Source of the DNA: Bacteroidia bacterium | GTDB taxonomy: Bacteria; Bacteroidota; Bacteroidia; Bacteroidales; Azobacteroidaceae | DNA length: 39,131 nucleotides | Reading direction: 5' to 3' | Assembly: GCA_025996865.1 (NCBI GenBank) | Contig: BNTV01000036.1 | Span: forward strand, 1 to 39,131 | In this document: in pieces, positions 8,646-16,671 of the stretch | How positions within the stretch are numbered: the first letter of the stretch is position 1 | Layout of the letters: every line of letters starts with the position of its first letter | Made by a program: the position numbers and the translations under genes | Notes under the pieces: generated by a model | What the model was told of the DNA's origin: nothing | Seen by the model: the letters and a program-made list of their open reading frames with translations, nothing else | The model's database searches: none

Positions 8646-8677
8646 AATTTTCAATTCTCAATTTTCAATTCTCAATT
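8646..8677 (-). repeat. Tandem 14-mer of ATTGAGAATTG-type spacer repeat between nuoH and nuoI
   Basis: Two exact 14-nt copies (AATTTTCAATTCTC on the plus strand, at 8646-8659 and 8660-8673) plus a partial third fill the nuoH-nuoI junction. The nuoH TGA stop lies inside it. The same family forms a hairpin between frr and rsgA. Confidence 0.75.
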
Positions 8678-9739
8678 AAAAATCAGTACCCAAAGCGCCA
8701 TCAACAAAATATTCACCAGCCCAATCGGCATCAATATCTTCCATTCCAATTTCAGCAACTGGTCAATACGCAAACGCGGAAATGCCCAGCGTACCCACAA
8801 GGCGAGGAAAACACAGAAAAATGTCTTTCCGAAAAACCAAATCACCGGAGGAATGTAATCCATAATCGTATTCACTCCTTCCCAAGGCGTGTGCAAAGGC
8901 ATCCATCCTCCCAAAAACATGGTAGCTGCAATCGCCGCAATGATAAACATATTCAGGTATTCCGCCAAATAGAAAAATCCGAACTGGATACCGGAATATT
9001 CCGTATGATACCCAGCCGTCAATTCCGATTCGGCTTCCGGTAAATCGAAAGGCCCGCGGTTGGTTTCGGCGTGTCCTGCAATCAGGTAAATGACAAACGC
9101 AATAATCGCCGGAATACCGCCTTTGAAAATAAACCATCCGTCGGCTTGCAGCTCAACAATTTGCGACAACTGCATCGTCCCGGAAAGCATAACAATCGTC
9201 AGCAATGAAAGTCCGCACGACAATTCATAACTAATCAACTGCGCGCCGGAACGCATCGCCCCGATCATCGTATATTTACTGTTACTCGACCAACCGGCCA
9301 GGAGAATTCCAACCACTCCCAACGACGAAACGGCAAGCAAATAAAAAACGCCTATATTGAAATCGACGGCATGCAAACCCTTATCGAAAGGAATCGCCCC
9401 GAATGTGCATAACGATGCGATAATCACCAGAAAACTTGCCAAACGGAACAAACGCGGATCCACATGGTTCAAATGAATAATTTCCTTCAACAGAATCTTA
9501 ATCATATCCGCTACGCTCTGTAACAAGCCCCAAGGTCCAACCCGCGTCGGTCCCAAGCGGCATTGGAAAAAGGCGCAAACCTTTCTTTCCAACCAAATTA
9601 ACAACAACGCCAATACCGCATAGACTGTCAAAATCGCTACGCCTATCAATATAAATTCTATCAATAGTGTCCATCCTTCGTTCAAATTTGTGCGAAGAAA
9701 TTCATCTATCCAATCGGTTACTACTTTAAAATGAAACAT
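8672..9739 (-). CDS. nuoH: NADH-quinone oxidoreductase subunit H
   Basis: A 355-residue membrane subunit that links the Q-module to the proton-pumping arm and forms much of the quinone chamber. Family signatures include the ERK segment followed by [20 protein letters not shown], the loop [20 protein letters not shown], and the acidic segment [19 protein letters not shown]. Its length is slightly above the usual 320-350 because of a long N-terminus. It starts 7 bp after hepT ends. In related operons nuoH directly follows nuoCD, so the TA pair interrupts that junction. The stop codon falls within the downstream spacer repeat. Confidence 0.95.
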   Translation of the reverse strand: MFHFKVVTDWIDEFLRTNLNEGWTLLIEFILIGVAILTVYAVLALLLIWLERKVCAFFQCRLGPTRVGPWGLLQSVADMIKILLKEIIHLNHVDPRLFRLASFLVIIASLCTFGAIPFDKGLHAVDFNIGVFYLLAVSSLGVVGILLAGWSSNSKYTMIGAMRSGAQLISYELSCGLSLLTIVMLSGTMQLSQIVELQADGWFIFKGGIPAIIAFVIYLIAGHAETNRGPFDLPEAESELTAGYHTEYSGIQFGFFYLAEYLNMFIIAAIAATMFLGGWMPLHTPWEGVNTIMDYIPPVIWFFGKTFFCVFLALWVRWAFPRLRIDQLLKLEWKILMPIGLVNILLMALWVLIFN

Positions 9740-9746
9740 ATATTTT

Positions 9747-10085
9747 TTATTCTATTTTCAGTATCTGATCCTTATTATAAGGAAGATAGTTAACAATAAT
9801 ATCCCAAATAATTTCGTAATCAATGCCGAAATAGGCATGAGAAATACGATTTCTTAACGAATACATCTCGTTCCAAGGCACATCAGGATATTGTTCCTTG
9901 ACTTCGGCAGGTATATTTTTAGCAGCCTCACCCATGATTTCAAAATTGCGTATTACGGCATCAACCGTTTTGTAATCACGCTTGAATTTGATAAAATCAT
10001 AACTTTCCGTATATTCAAAAATACGATCTATTGCGGTGATAATATCATCAATATACATCTGATATGTCCTGTCTTTCTCTCTCAT
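9747..10085 (-). CDS. hepT: HepT-like HEPN toxin (DUF86) of a MntA/HepT module
   Basis: A 112-residue, mostly helical protein. It has the HEPN ribonuclease motif R-x4-H-x-Y in the segment [14 protein letters not shown] (about residues 81-94). In characterised HepT/MntA pairs this motif is the RNase site, and its tyrosine is modified by AMP groups from the partner MntA. The start ATG overlaps the mntA stop by 4 bp (ATGA), the usual coupled arrangement. It ends only 7 bp before nuoH, so it sits inside the nuo transcription unit with no promoter of its own that I can see. The motif is intact, so the toxin is probably active. Confidence 0.9.
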   Translation of the reverse strand: MREKDRTYQMYIDDIITAIDRIFEYTESYDFIKFKRDYKTVDAVIRNFEIMGEAAKNIPAEVKEQYPDVPWNEMYSLRNRISHAYFGIDYEIIWDIIVNYLPYNKDQILKIE

Positions 10086-10372
10086 ATATACTGCATTTGA
10101 TTTAAAATTCCGGGCTTGATTTGTTCTTTCAGCGCGTTCTTTGTAACCAAGTCGATTTTATGGTTCAATTCTTTTTCCAAATAGGCTTCCAATGCAAAAA
10201 AACGCCACCCCACTGAACTGTTAAATTCAACCATTATATCTATATCGCTACTTGCAGTATTCGACTCGTCGGCAAAGGAACCAAACAAACCGACAGTTTC
10301 CACAGCCCATTCTTTTTGAAGAACGGGTTTAATTTCCTGCAATTTACTAATTATTTCGCTGCGAGTTTTCAT
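10082..10372 (-). CDS. mntA: MntA-like minimal nucleotidyltransferase antitoxin
   Basis: A 96-residue nucleotidyltransferase-fold protein. It has the canonical GS-x10-DxD motif in VGLFGSFADESNTASSDIDI, with a third acidic position probably in HKIDLV. In the MntA/HepT system this enzyme neutralises the HEPN toxin by adding AMP units to the toxin tyrosine. It begins 15 bp after nuoCD ends and overlaps hepT by 4 bp. The pair therefore occupies the nuoCD-nuoH junction without breaking either gene. Length and motif are normal for the family. Specific antitoxin chemistry here is inferred from the family. Confidence 0.9.
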   Translation of the reverse strand: MKTRSEIISKLQEIKPVLQKEWAVETVGLFGSFADESNTASSDIDIMVEFNSSVGWRFFALEAYLEKELNHKIDLVTKNALKEQIKPGILNQMQYI

Positions 10373-10387
10373 ATTTTTGTGTTCAAT

Positions 10388-12016
10388 TTATCTGTCAATA
10401 CAAGGAATTACATAATCCAGACTTCCGCCCAACATAATCAAATCCGCAATCTTCGTACCCGGAACAATGGCTTTCAACACATTCACCAATGTCATGGATG
10501 GCGAGCGGAATTTAATCCGGTACGGATATTTATCCCCCCGGCTGTTGATATACACGCAAAATTCTCCACGTGCGCCTTCGACTCTTTGGAAATATTCGCC
10601 TTCCGGCAATTTGATAATCGCTTTTGTCTTAGCTGCATAATCTCCTTCAGGGATATTATCTATCAGTTGCTCAAGGATTTTCAACGATTCTTCAACTTCG
10701 TTCAAACGAATGATATACCGGTCGAAAGTCAACCCGCCCGTGCGAAGCATTTCCTTAAAGTCAGCTTTCGCGTAGGCAGCGTAAGGCTCAATTTTCCGGG
10801 TATCATTGCTCCAGCCCGAAGCGCGTCCAACCGGTCCCGTCGCTCCCAAAGAAATTGCTTTCTCCCGGCTCAGATAACCGATTCCATCCATACGTCCGCG
10901 GGCAATCGGATTGCCGGTGAACAACAAATGATATTCTTTCAGCATCTTGCGCATGTAAGGAATAAATTCCTTCACCCGTTTTTGGAAATTCGGATGAATA
11001 TCAGCCATCACGCCGCCGATTACACCATAATTAGCCATCAAACGGCCGCCGCAGGTTTCCTCGAAGATGTCCATGATTTTTTCGCGATCACGCATCCCAT
11101 AAACAAATGCCGTAATCGAACCCATATCCATACACATCGCACCCCAGCCCAAAAGGTGGGAAGCGATACGCGTCAACTCGTCGATAATTGTCCGTATATA
11201 ATGCGCCCGTTCGGGAACTTCCAACTGCAAACCTTTTTCGACGGCCAAACAAACCGCATGACGGTTCATCGTTCCCGAAAGATAATCAAGGCGGTCAGTC
11301 AGGTGAAGAATCTGGGGATAAGTATAAGCCTCGCTCATTTTTTCAATTCCCCGATGAATATATCCGAAATTCGGATCTATATGCTTAATAACCTCGCCAT
11401 CCAAAGAAACGCGTAAGTGAAGCACACCATGCGTCGCCGGATGTTGCGGGCCGAAGTTTACTACGTATTCACCTTTCTCAAAAACCGTATGATGTTTTTC
11501 AAATTTATCATCTGCATTCATTACATCAATCGCCGGAAGCGTTTCCATCTCCGCGAGATTCTCGTTTTCAAAAGGAACCGGATTGATTTCGGGACTGGCA
11601 TCGTAATCTTTCCGCAAAGGAAATCCTCTCCAATCCTGACGTAAAAATAAACGCCGCATATCGGGATTGTTCTCGAAACAAATGCCGAAAAAGTCATGCG
11701 CTTCGCGTTCGTAGAGGTCGGCGGAATCCCACAAATCAATGACGGAATCAAATTTCGGAGCTTCTTTGTCGGAAGTAGTAGTTTTCAGAGAAAGGATAAT
11801 TTCCGGATTTTCGACGGAAGACAAACTGTAAATCACACCTAAAGTATCACCGTAATCCATTCCGACAATATCCCGCAGATAATCAAAGCCGTTTTTCCGC
11901 AAAAAAGAAGCGACTTCGTAGAGATTTTCCTTGGGAACCGTAAGGTTATAAATATTTTCTTTTTGTTCAACAGTAGCAAAAGGCAGTTGAGAGAAAAGGT
12001 TTTCTAAATTTTTCAT
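10388..12016 (-). CDS. nuoCD: NADH-quinone oxidoreductase fused subunit C/D
   Basis: A 542-residue fusion. Residues about 1-150 are the NuoC domain, with the family segment DLYEREAHDFFGICFENNPD. Residues about 165-542 are the NuoD domain, beginning VNFGPQHPATHGVLHLRVSL and continuing with LTDRLDYLSGTMNRHAVCLA. NuoD forms the quinone site with NuoB. The start ATG overlaps the nuoB stop (ATGA, 12013-12016), indicating translational coupling. The C/D fusion is a known feature of several lineages, including Bacteroidetes. It is followed 15 bp later by the MntA/HepT pair instead of the expected nuoH. Confidence 0.95.
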   Translation of the reverse strand: MKNLENLFSQLPFATVEQKENIYNLTVPKENLYEVASFLRKNGFDYLRDIVGMDYGDTLGVIYSLSSVENPEIILSLKTTTSDKEAPKFDSVIDLWDSADLYEREAHDFFGICFENNPDMRRLFLRQDWRGFPLRKDYDASPEINPVPFENENLAEMETLPAIDVMNADDKFEKHHTVFEKGEYVVNFGPQHPATHGVLHLRVSLDGEVIKHIDPNFGYIHRGIEKMSEAYTYPQILHLTDRLDYLSGTMNRHAVCLAVEKGLQLEVPERAHYIRTIIDELTRIASHLLGWGAMCMDMGSITAFVYGMRDREKIMDIFEETCGGRLMANYGVIGGVMADIHPNFQKRVKEFIPYMRKMLKEYHLLFTGNPIARGRMDGIGYLSREKAISLGATGPVGRASGWSNDTRKIEPYAAYAKADFKEMLRTGGLTFDRYIIRLNEVEESLKILEQLIDNIPEGDYAAKTKAIIKLPEGEYFQRVEGARGEFCVYINSRGDKYPYRIKFRSPSMTLVNVLKAIVPGTKIADLIMLGGSLDYVIPCIDR

Positions 12017-12687
12017 TGCTCGCCTCCTTTCTTTGCTTCGTCATTGGTAGCGGAGCGAAGCAATCCTGTTTCGTCTATGGATTGCTTCGGGCTATCGCCC
12101 TCGCAATGACGCGACTCGACTGAAGGCTGCTTCGGCAACCTGAAAAATTCCTGCATTTTAATTTTCCTCGCCAACTGCATCATGCCGTAAATCATGGCAT
12201 CGGGACGGGGAGGACAGCCGGGGATATACACATCCACCGGAATAATTTGGTCAACACCCATCACCGTATGGTAAGAACTTTTGAAAGGCCCGCCGCCGAT
12301 GGCGCAGGCTCCGAAAGCCATCACATACTTAGGCTCAGCCATCTGGTCGTAGAGCCGTTTCAGGACAGGCGCCATTTTGTGGACAATCGTACCGCAACAG
12401 AAAACCACATCGGCTTGGCGCGGACTGTTGCGGGTCACTTCCCAACCGAAACGGGCAAAGTCGTAACGCGCTGCTCCCAAGGACATAAACTCAATCCCAC
12501 AGCAACTCGTAGCAAAAGTCAACGGCCAAACCGAATTGGAACGTCCCCAATTAATCAGGTCATCCAATTTCTGAACGGCAATATTGACTCCATTTGCTCT
12601 TAACTCTTTCAAATATTCTTCGAGGTATTCATTTTCCTTGAAATCCCCGGTTTTCATATTGCGAATATAAATGTCTTTTACTTCCAT
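12013..12687 (-). CDS. nuoB: NADH-quinone oxidoreductase subunit B with repeat-derived C-terminus
   Basis: The subunit carries the N2 cluster, the last iron-sulfur centre before quinone. It has the tandem cysteines in FATSCCGIEFMSLGAARYD and the further cysteines in VFCCGTIVHKMAP and VYIPGCPPRPDAMIYGMMQL. An ATG at 12687 is preferred: AGGAG lies a few bases upstream and the gene then overlaps nuoA by 10 bp. A longer ORF begins at 12708. The conserved core ends near KMQEFF. The final 30-odd residues (ESRHCEGDSPKQSIDE and onward) are encoded by a palindromic interspersed repeat at 12039-12111. They have no counterpart in the NuoB fold and make the protein longer than usual. Confidence 0.94.
   Translation of the reverse strand: MEVKDIYIRNMKTGDFKENEYLEEYLKELRANGVNIAVQKLDDLINWGRSNSVWPLTFATSCCGIEFMSLGAARYDFARFGWEVTRNSPRQADVVFCCGTIVHKMAPVLKRLYDQMAEPKYVMAFGACAIGGGPFKSSYHTVMGVDQIIPVDVYIPGCPPRPDAMIYGMMQLARKIKMQEFFRLPKQPSVESRHCEGDSPKQSIDETGLLRSATNDEAKKGGEQ
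12039..12111 (-). repeat. Nested palindromic interspersed repeat forming the nuoB 3' end
   Basis: A 73-bp element bounded by CGTCATTG and its complement CAATGACG. Inner arms GAAGCAATCC (12057-12066) and GGATTGCTTC (12079-12088) form a second palindrome. A related copy is at 13212-13293, and single ends of the same type lie near 16623 and 28725. The element is translated as the last part of NuoB and ends about 23 bp upstream of the nuoCD start. Confidence 0.85.
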
Positions 12688-13031
12688 TCCAAGGCTCCTT
12701 TCTTCCATGCATAAACCAATCCCAGCGCCAAAATAACGAGAAAGAATGATACCAATATCAATCCTTCAACGCCTGCGCTCCTGAAAATGGTTGCCCAAGG
12801 AAATAATAATACGGTTTCTACATCAAACACTAAAAAAAGAATGGCAATTAAATAATATCCGACTTTGAACTGCGCCCAAGAAGGTCCCCGGGTGGGAATC
12901 CCGCATTCGTAAGGCTCGCCTTTCAGCGGATTAGTGGATTTCGGCGCTACCAATATGGCAAGTATCAGCGCAGCCAGCACCATGAAAATAGCCGTAATCA
13001 AAACGACTAAGAATAAAGCGGAATTACTCAT
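12678..13031 (-). CDS. nuoA: NADH-quinone oxidoreductase subunit A
   Basis: A 117-residue membrane subunit with three helices, the usual size. The conserved loop between helices one and two contains the cysteine segment PLKGEPYECGIPTRG, and the second helix has the acidic LIAILFLVFDVETVLLFPWA, both diagnostic of NuoA. It is the first gene of the nuo operon and overlaps nuoB. The start ATG is at 13029-13031. A good promoter lies 85-115 bp upstream. The set A-B-CD-H-I-J-K-L-M-N lacks the NADH-oxidising NuoEFG module. Confidence 0.95.
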   Translation of the reverse strand: MSNSALFLVVLITAIFMVLAALILAILVAPKSTNPLKGEPYECGIPTRGPSWAQFKVGYYLIAILFLVFDVETVLLFPWATIFRSAGVEGLILVSFFLVILALGLVYAWKKGALEWK

Positions 13032-13116
13032 GAGAGTATTTTGTTTTTATAATTTAATACTTTATTACAATGGTAAATAATCATTTAAACAGTATAGATT
13101 GAGTTGAAATTTTGTG

Positions 13117-13147
13117 CAAAAGTATAAAAATTTATTGGTTATTCAAA
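13117..13147 (-). promoter_or_regulatory. Promoter of the nuo operon
   Basis: On the minus strand, TTTG (complement of 13144-13147) is followed after 19 bp by TACTTTTG (complement of 13117-13124). This is a full match to the Bacteroidetes primary-sigma promoter TTTG-N19-21-TAnnTTTG. Transcription should start near 13110, giving a leader of about 80 nt before nuoA. It is the only clear promoter for the ten nuo genes and the inserted TA pair. Confidence 0.75.
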
Positions 13148-13211
13148 GAATGTGTAAATTAAATGCTAAAAAATTTTGTCTATATACTTTGCGCGGTTTA
13201 ATTTTGTGCAT

Positions 13212-13293
13212 CGTCATTGCGAAAACAAAGCCCAAAGCAATCCGGAACATTGATTATTCTCGGATTGCTTCGGGCTTCGCCCTACCAATGACG
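13212..13293. repeat. Second copy of the CGTCATTG palindromic repeat
   Basis: An 82-bp element bounded by CGTCATTG (13212-13219) and CAATGACG (13286-13293). Inner arms AAGCAATCCG (13235-13244) and CGGATTGCTT (13261-13270) are inverted repeats. It shares the ATTGCTTCGGGCT...GCCCT core with the nuoB copy. It lies upstream of the nuo promoter and downstream of the GH2 stop, so here it is non-coding and could act as a transcript-end hairpin. Confidence 0.8.
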
Positions 13294-13319
13294 TGCAAAA
13301 TACCCTTTTTGGCCAGGCC

Positions 13320-16300
13320 CTATTCGTCCGGATTTTGCAAAGAAGTTTTCAATTGCCGGACAAAACCGTTATTGTTTTCGCAGGCAAAACGAATATTTTT
13401 CAGATCGGCATTACCCGGAATACTCACCTGTATTTGATTCCATCCCTGTTTCAGCGGAATTGTTTTCAGTGATTCGAGCCGTGCGCGGTTCAGCCTGATG
13501 TCCGCCCTTTCGGAAGAAACAATCAAATCCAATTTTGGCATATCTGGTTCAATCAGCAAGTTGTCGAGTGGTCGCGGACTCCATACCCAAAACCGGTATG
13601 TTTTCCGGTTGTCGCGGTTATCGCCGAAAAGATTGGCCATTTCGACATAACCTTCACCGTCAATCAACGCTTCCGACAGTTTTTTCCCTTCCGTAGGAAT
13701 CCCGGCTCCATAAAGGATTTTGTCCAAGGTATTGAATCCTTTTTCGGAGGAGGTGAAATTGTCTATGGTGCTGATATAGAAGACCGAAGATTTGGTTGGA
13801 TATTTGACAAAAACCGCATCGGGACCATGCGCTTCATTTTCGCTCCGCAATACGGAAGCGGTTTTGAGTTCTTCCGCGCGTTTGTTCCATCTCCGCCAGT
13901 TGGTGCCGCAGGCATTCAGCAGAATTTCGCCTTCGCTTACCAATTGGCCGCTCATTCCGTATAACGATGCGTCGTTGTTCTGGATTTCACTGAAATAAAA
14001 GTCGGAATTGACGGTATTTTTCAGCCACGAAGTTTTAGCGGGAATGAAAGAAGAAGCCGGGCGCGGTTCCAGCGAAAAGGCTGCGGGAAGGAAAGTGCGA
14101 TAGGAATTGAGCGTTTCGGGCGAAGGCGACCAAATCCAAACATCGGCTCCTTTTGAGATGAAACCCTTGACTGCGGCTATTTCCTTGCTGTCGGGCGTAT
14201 ATTTGCCGTCGATGATAATCAGCGATTCGGCTGTTTTTTTCAAAGCAGGAACAAATGTAACACCATGCATCTGAAATGTTTTTTTCAATGGGCTTTCATC
14301 CTTTCCAACAAAAAACAGTTCCTTGTAAACGCTTTCGGGAAGCACCTTTGCGGTCGGCATTTTGGCCGGCATCACCGACCAGATTGACCAGGCGGGTTGG
14401 TCGCCTGCATTTGCCGCCTTGATGGCGTCAAACATAGGCCATGTCCGGTAAAGCGGTAAAGTCGGGTCGTATCCCGGATTGAATGTCGAGCAGTAAGCGC
14501 CCATTCTTTCGGGCTGTATGCCGGGTACACCTTCCATGTATTTTCCGAAATGGATACCGTCGTCGAGGGAGGGAGGCGTTTTCAGGTCTTTTTTTCCGAA
14601 AGGCAGCGGCTGGAGGGCATACCACGCTATATTGAAAACGGATACATAAGAAGCGCCGCTCAACCGTTGTTGGGAAATCAGTTTGTAACATTCGAAAGCC
14701 AAACCTTCCATTCTTCCGAGCATGGATTCATAAGCGCGTTCACCGTTGAATACCGAAACTTGCTCCGGAGTGCCGTAATAGGCCATACTTGTTTCTCCTA
14801 CGCCCCAGGGTTTACCGATGGCAGCCCATTGTTTCAACGAATTGTCGCCGCCGTAATGGCCAACCGTTGTGGGCAGCAGGCCTTCTCCGTCTTCCTCTCC
14901 GTCGCTGGAAATCCAGGGACGTGTCGGGTCGTTGGCGCGGACAATATCCCGCCAGTCGATCCAGGCCTGTTTCTGGAATGTCATCCATTCGGGTTTATTG
15001 AATACGTTGAGTATGACCGGTTTGTTTTCATTGCTTATACTCCATCCGAAAACGGCAGGGTGGTTGCGGTCGCGGAGTACCATTCGTTTGAGATGGTTTT
15101 TTGAATTTTCCCAAAACAGGGGAGAATCCATTTTCGGGCCTCCGTCGCTTGCCCAGTTAGCCGTTTCGGCAAGTACGCAGATTCCCATTTCGTCGGCTAC
15201 ATCCAAGTAAAATCTCGGATAAATCTGGGCGTGAGGACGGACAGCATTGGCGTTGGCGTCTTTCAAAGCCGTAAACCAGGCGTATGCATAACGGCGCGTC
15301 ATTTGCGGAACGCCCATGAAATGCCAGGAATCGCCTTTCAATTGTATCACCTTGCCATTCAGCAGTTGTTTGTCTCCGTCGAATGTCCATTCCCTCCATC
15401 CGAAACGTTCGTATTTGACGTCCGAAACCGTTTTGGCGTTTCCGAGTGAAAGCAGCAGGCCGTACAGATTCGGATATTCCGGCGTCCAGTATTTCAGCGC
15501 GTCTTTGGGAACCGGAACGGACAGGGTTTTAACCGTTGTACCCGACTGAAGTTTTAACGATTCTGCGGCAATCTGCAAGGAAACCGCCTTCGCCAGGTCG
15601 TAATTCGGTTCGGGAGCGGAATGGATGTCTGTACCGGCATTATTCAGCCATTCATAGACATTTCCGCTTAAAAATGTTTTTTCTTCGCGACCGGTCGTAT
15701 TTTCAATCGTAACATCCAGTTCGAGCGTCGATTTTGAAACGGAGGGCTTGACATAGATGTTGCTGATATAGACTTTCGGAACGGCATACAGAAAGACATC
15801 CTGCCATATTCCGTTGGCGTGGTATCCCCACATTGAACCGGCGGGAACAATGCGGCGTCCTTTGGTCGAGTTGTCTTCGAAAAGCGACTGGCTTCTCACG
15901 CCGACTAAGATTTCGGCCTGTTCGCCGGGCTTTACGTAATCGGTAATGTCTGCCTCGAAGGGCAGGAAAAGGTCGAAATTTTCCGCTGCTTTTTTACCGT
16001 TTACATACACTTCACTATTTCCCGCAACGGCTTCGAAACGGATAATGATCCGTTTATCGTTCCAATCGCCGGGTACGGTAACATTTTTTTTCATCCAGGC
16101 CATTTTTACATTCTCCCATTCTGTGGGATAAGAGGGGAAATTCCGGTGGTCGGGACCTTCCAGGTTTCTGTTGGCAAAAGAATTGATGTTCCACGGGGAA
16201 GGTATTTTTATCTTTACCTTGTCCCAACCGCCGGCTGCCGGTTTGGAAAGTTCGGGAGCAACGCCACTGCCTTGTTTGTAACCGGAAGGCAAAGCCATTG

Positions 16301-16469
16301 CCTGAAAATCCCAGTAACCGTTGAGGCAAATCTCATTTCTGAGCGGGCGTTCAAATTTGCTGACATAGCCGTCGGAAGGCGCAAACACGCGATTATAATA
16401 CAAAACGTCTGCCGCATTCAAGGCGGCAATCGGATAGAAAAACAGAAGTAATAAAAAATATTTTCTCAT
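13320..16469 (-). CDS. Secreted glycoside hydrolase family 2 enzyme
   Basis: A 1049-residue protein with a signal peptide (about residues 1-20, ending ALNAA). The GH2 plan is visible: a sugar-binding jelly-roll domain (about 45-235, with CLNGYWDFQ and VYVNGKKA), an immunoglobulin-like domain (about 235-355) and a TIM barrel from about 365. The acid/base glutamate is probably E481 in FGWSISNENKP and the nucleophile E559 in WGVGETSMAYYG. A long C-terminal part (about 700-1049) may hold a flavodoxin-like and a beta domain. Substrate cannot be read; beta-galactosidase, beta-glucuronidase and beta-mannosidase are all possible. It is the last gene of the PUL, separated from its neighbour by 202 bp, so it may also have its own control. 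Confidence 0.88.
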   Translation of the reverse strand: MRKYFLLLLFFYPIAALNAADVLYYNRVFAPSDGYVSKFERPLRNEICLNGYWDFQAMALPSGYKQGSGVAPELSKPAAGGWDKVKIKIPSPWNINSFANRNLEGPDHRNFPSYPTEWENVKMAWMKKNVTVPGDWNDKRIIIRFEAVAGNSEVYVNGKKAAENFDLFLPFEADITDYVKPGEQAEILVGVRSQSLFEDNSTKGRRIVPAGSMWGYHANGIWQDVFLYAVPKVYISNIYVKPSVSKSTLELDVTIENTTGREEKTFLSGNVYEWLNNAGTDIHSAPEPNYDLAKAVSLQIAAESLKLQSGTTVKTLSVPVPKDALKYWTPEYPNLYGLLLSLGNAKTVSDVKYERFGWREWTFDGDKQLLNGKVIQLKGDSWHFMGVPQMTRRYAYAWFTALKDANANAVRPHAQIYPRFYLDVADEMGICVLAETANWASDGGPKMDSPLFWENSKNHLKRMVLRDRNHPAVFGWSISNENKPVILNVFNKPEWMTFQKQAWIDWRDIVRANDPTRPWISSDGEEDGEGLLPTTVGHYGGDNSLKQWAAIGKPWGVGETSMAYYGTPEQVSVFNGERAYESMLGRMEGLAFECYKLISQQRLSGASYVSVFNIAWYALQPLPFGKKDLKTPPSLDDGIHFGKYMEGVPGIQPERMGAYCSTFNPGYDPTLPLYRTWPMFDAIKAANAGDQPAWSIWSVMPAKMPTAKVLPESVYKELFFVGKDESPLKKTFQMHGVTFVPALKKTAESLIIIDGKYTPDSKEIAAVKGFISKGADVWIWSPSPETLNSYRTFLPAAFSLEPRPASSFIPAKTSWLKNTVNSDFYFSEIQNNDASLYGMSGQLVSEGEILLNACGTNWRRWNKRAEELKTASVLRSENEAHGPDAVFVKYPTKSSVFYISTIDNFTSSEKGFNTLDKILYGAGIPTEGKKLSEALIDGEGYVEMANLFGDNRDNRKTYRFWVWSPRPLDNLLIEPDMPKLDLIVSSERADIRLNRARLESLKTIPLKQGWNQIQVSIPGNADLKNIRFACENNNGFVRQLKTSLQNPDE

Positions 16470-16671
16470 GATATAAAAATTATTTCGGCAATATTAATGA
16501 AAAGCGATTAATGAAATGATTAAAATTTCGGTTAAGAGATGAAAAAATATGTTTTTTTGTGAAAAATTTTTTTATCCGGGTGTATTTGACTACGTCGAAC
16601 GTTGTTTCAAATTATTGCATACCGTCATTGCGTGGGGTGTACGACAAGTGCTGTATTTTTTCTAAATATTC

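Noticed and set aside
8637..8654. TTG start for nuoI at 8654
   Set aside because: The TTG is part of the ATTGAGAATTG spacer repeat; ATGs at 8636 and 8630 give a normal NuoI N-terminus.
10316..11416. 366-codon plus-strand open frame opposite nuoCD
   Set aside because: It lies entirely antisense to nuoCD and mntA, whose motifs are clear, and its translation shows no domain or sensible composition.
14550..15104. 184-codon plus-strand open frame opposite the GH2 gene, and similar frames opposite other PUL and nuo genes
   Set aside because: They are antisense shadows of well-supported genes with no recognisable domains or ribosome-binding sites.
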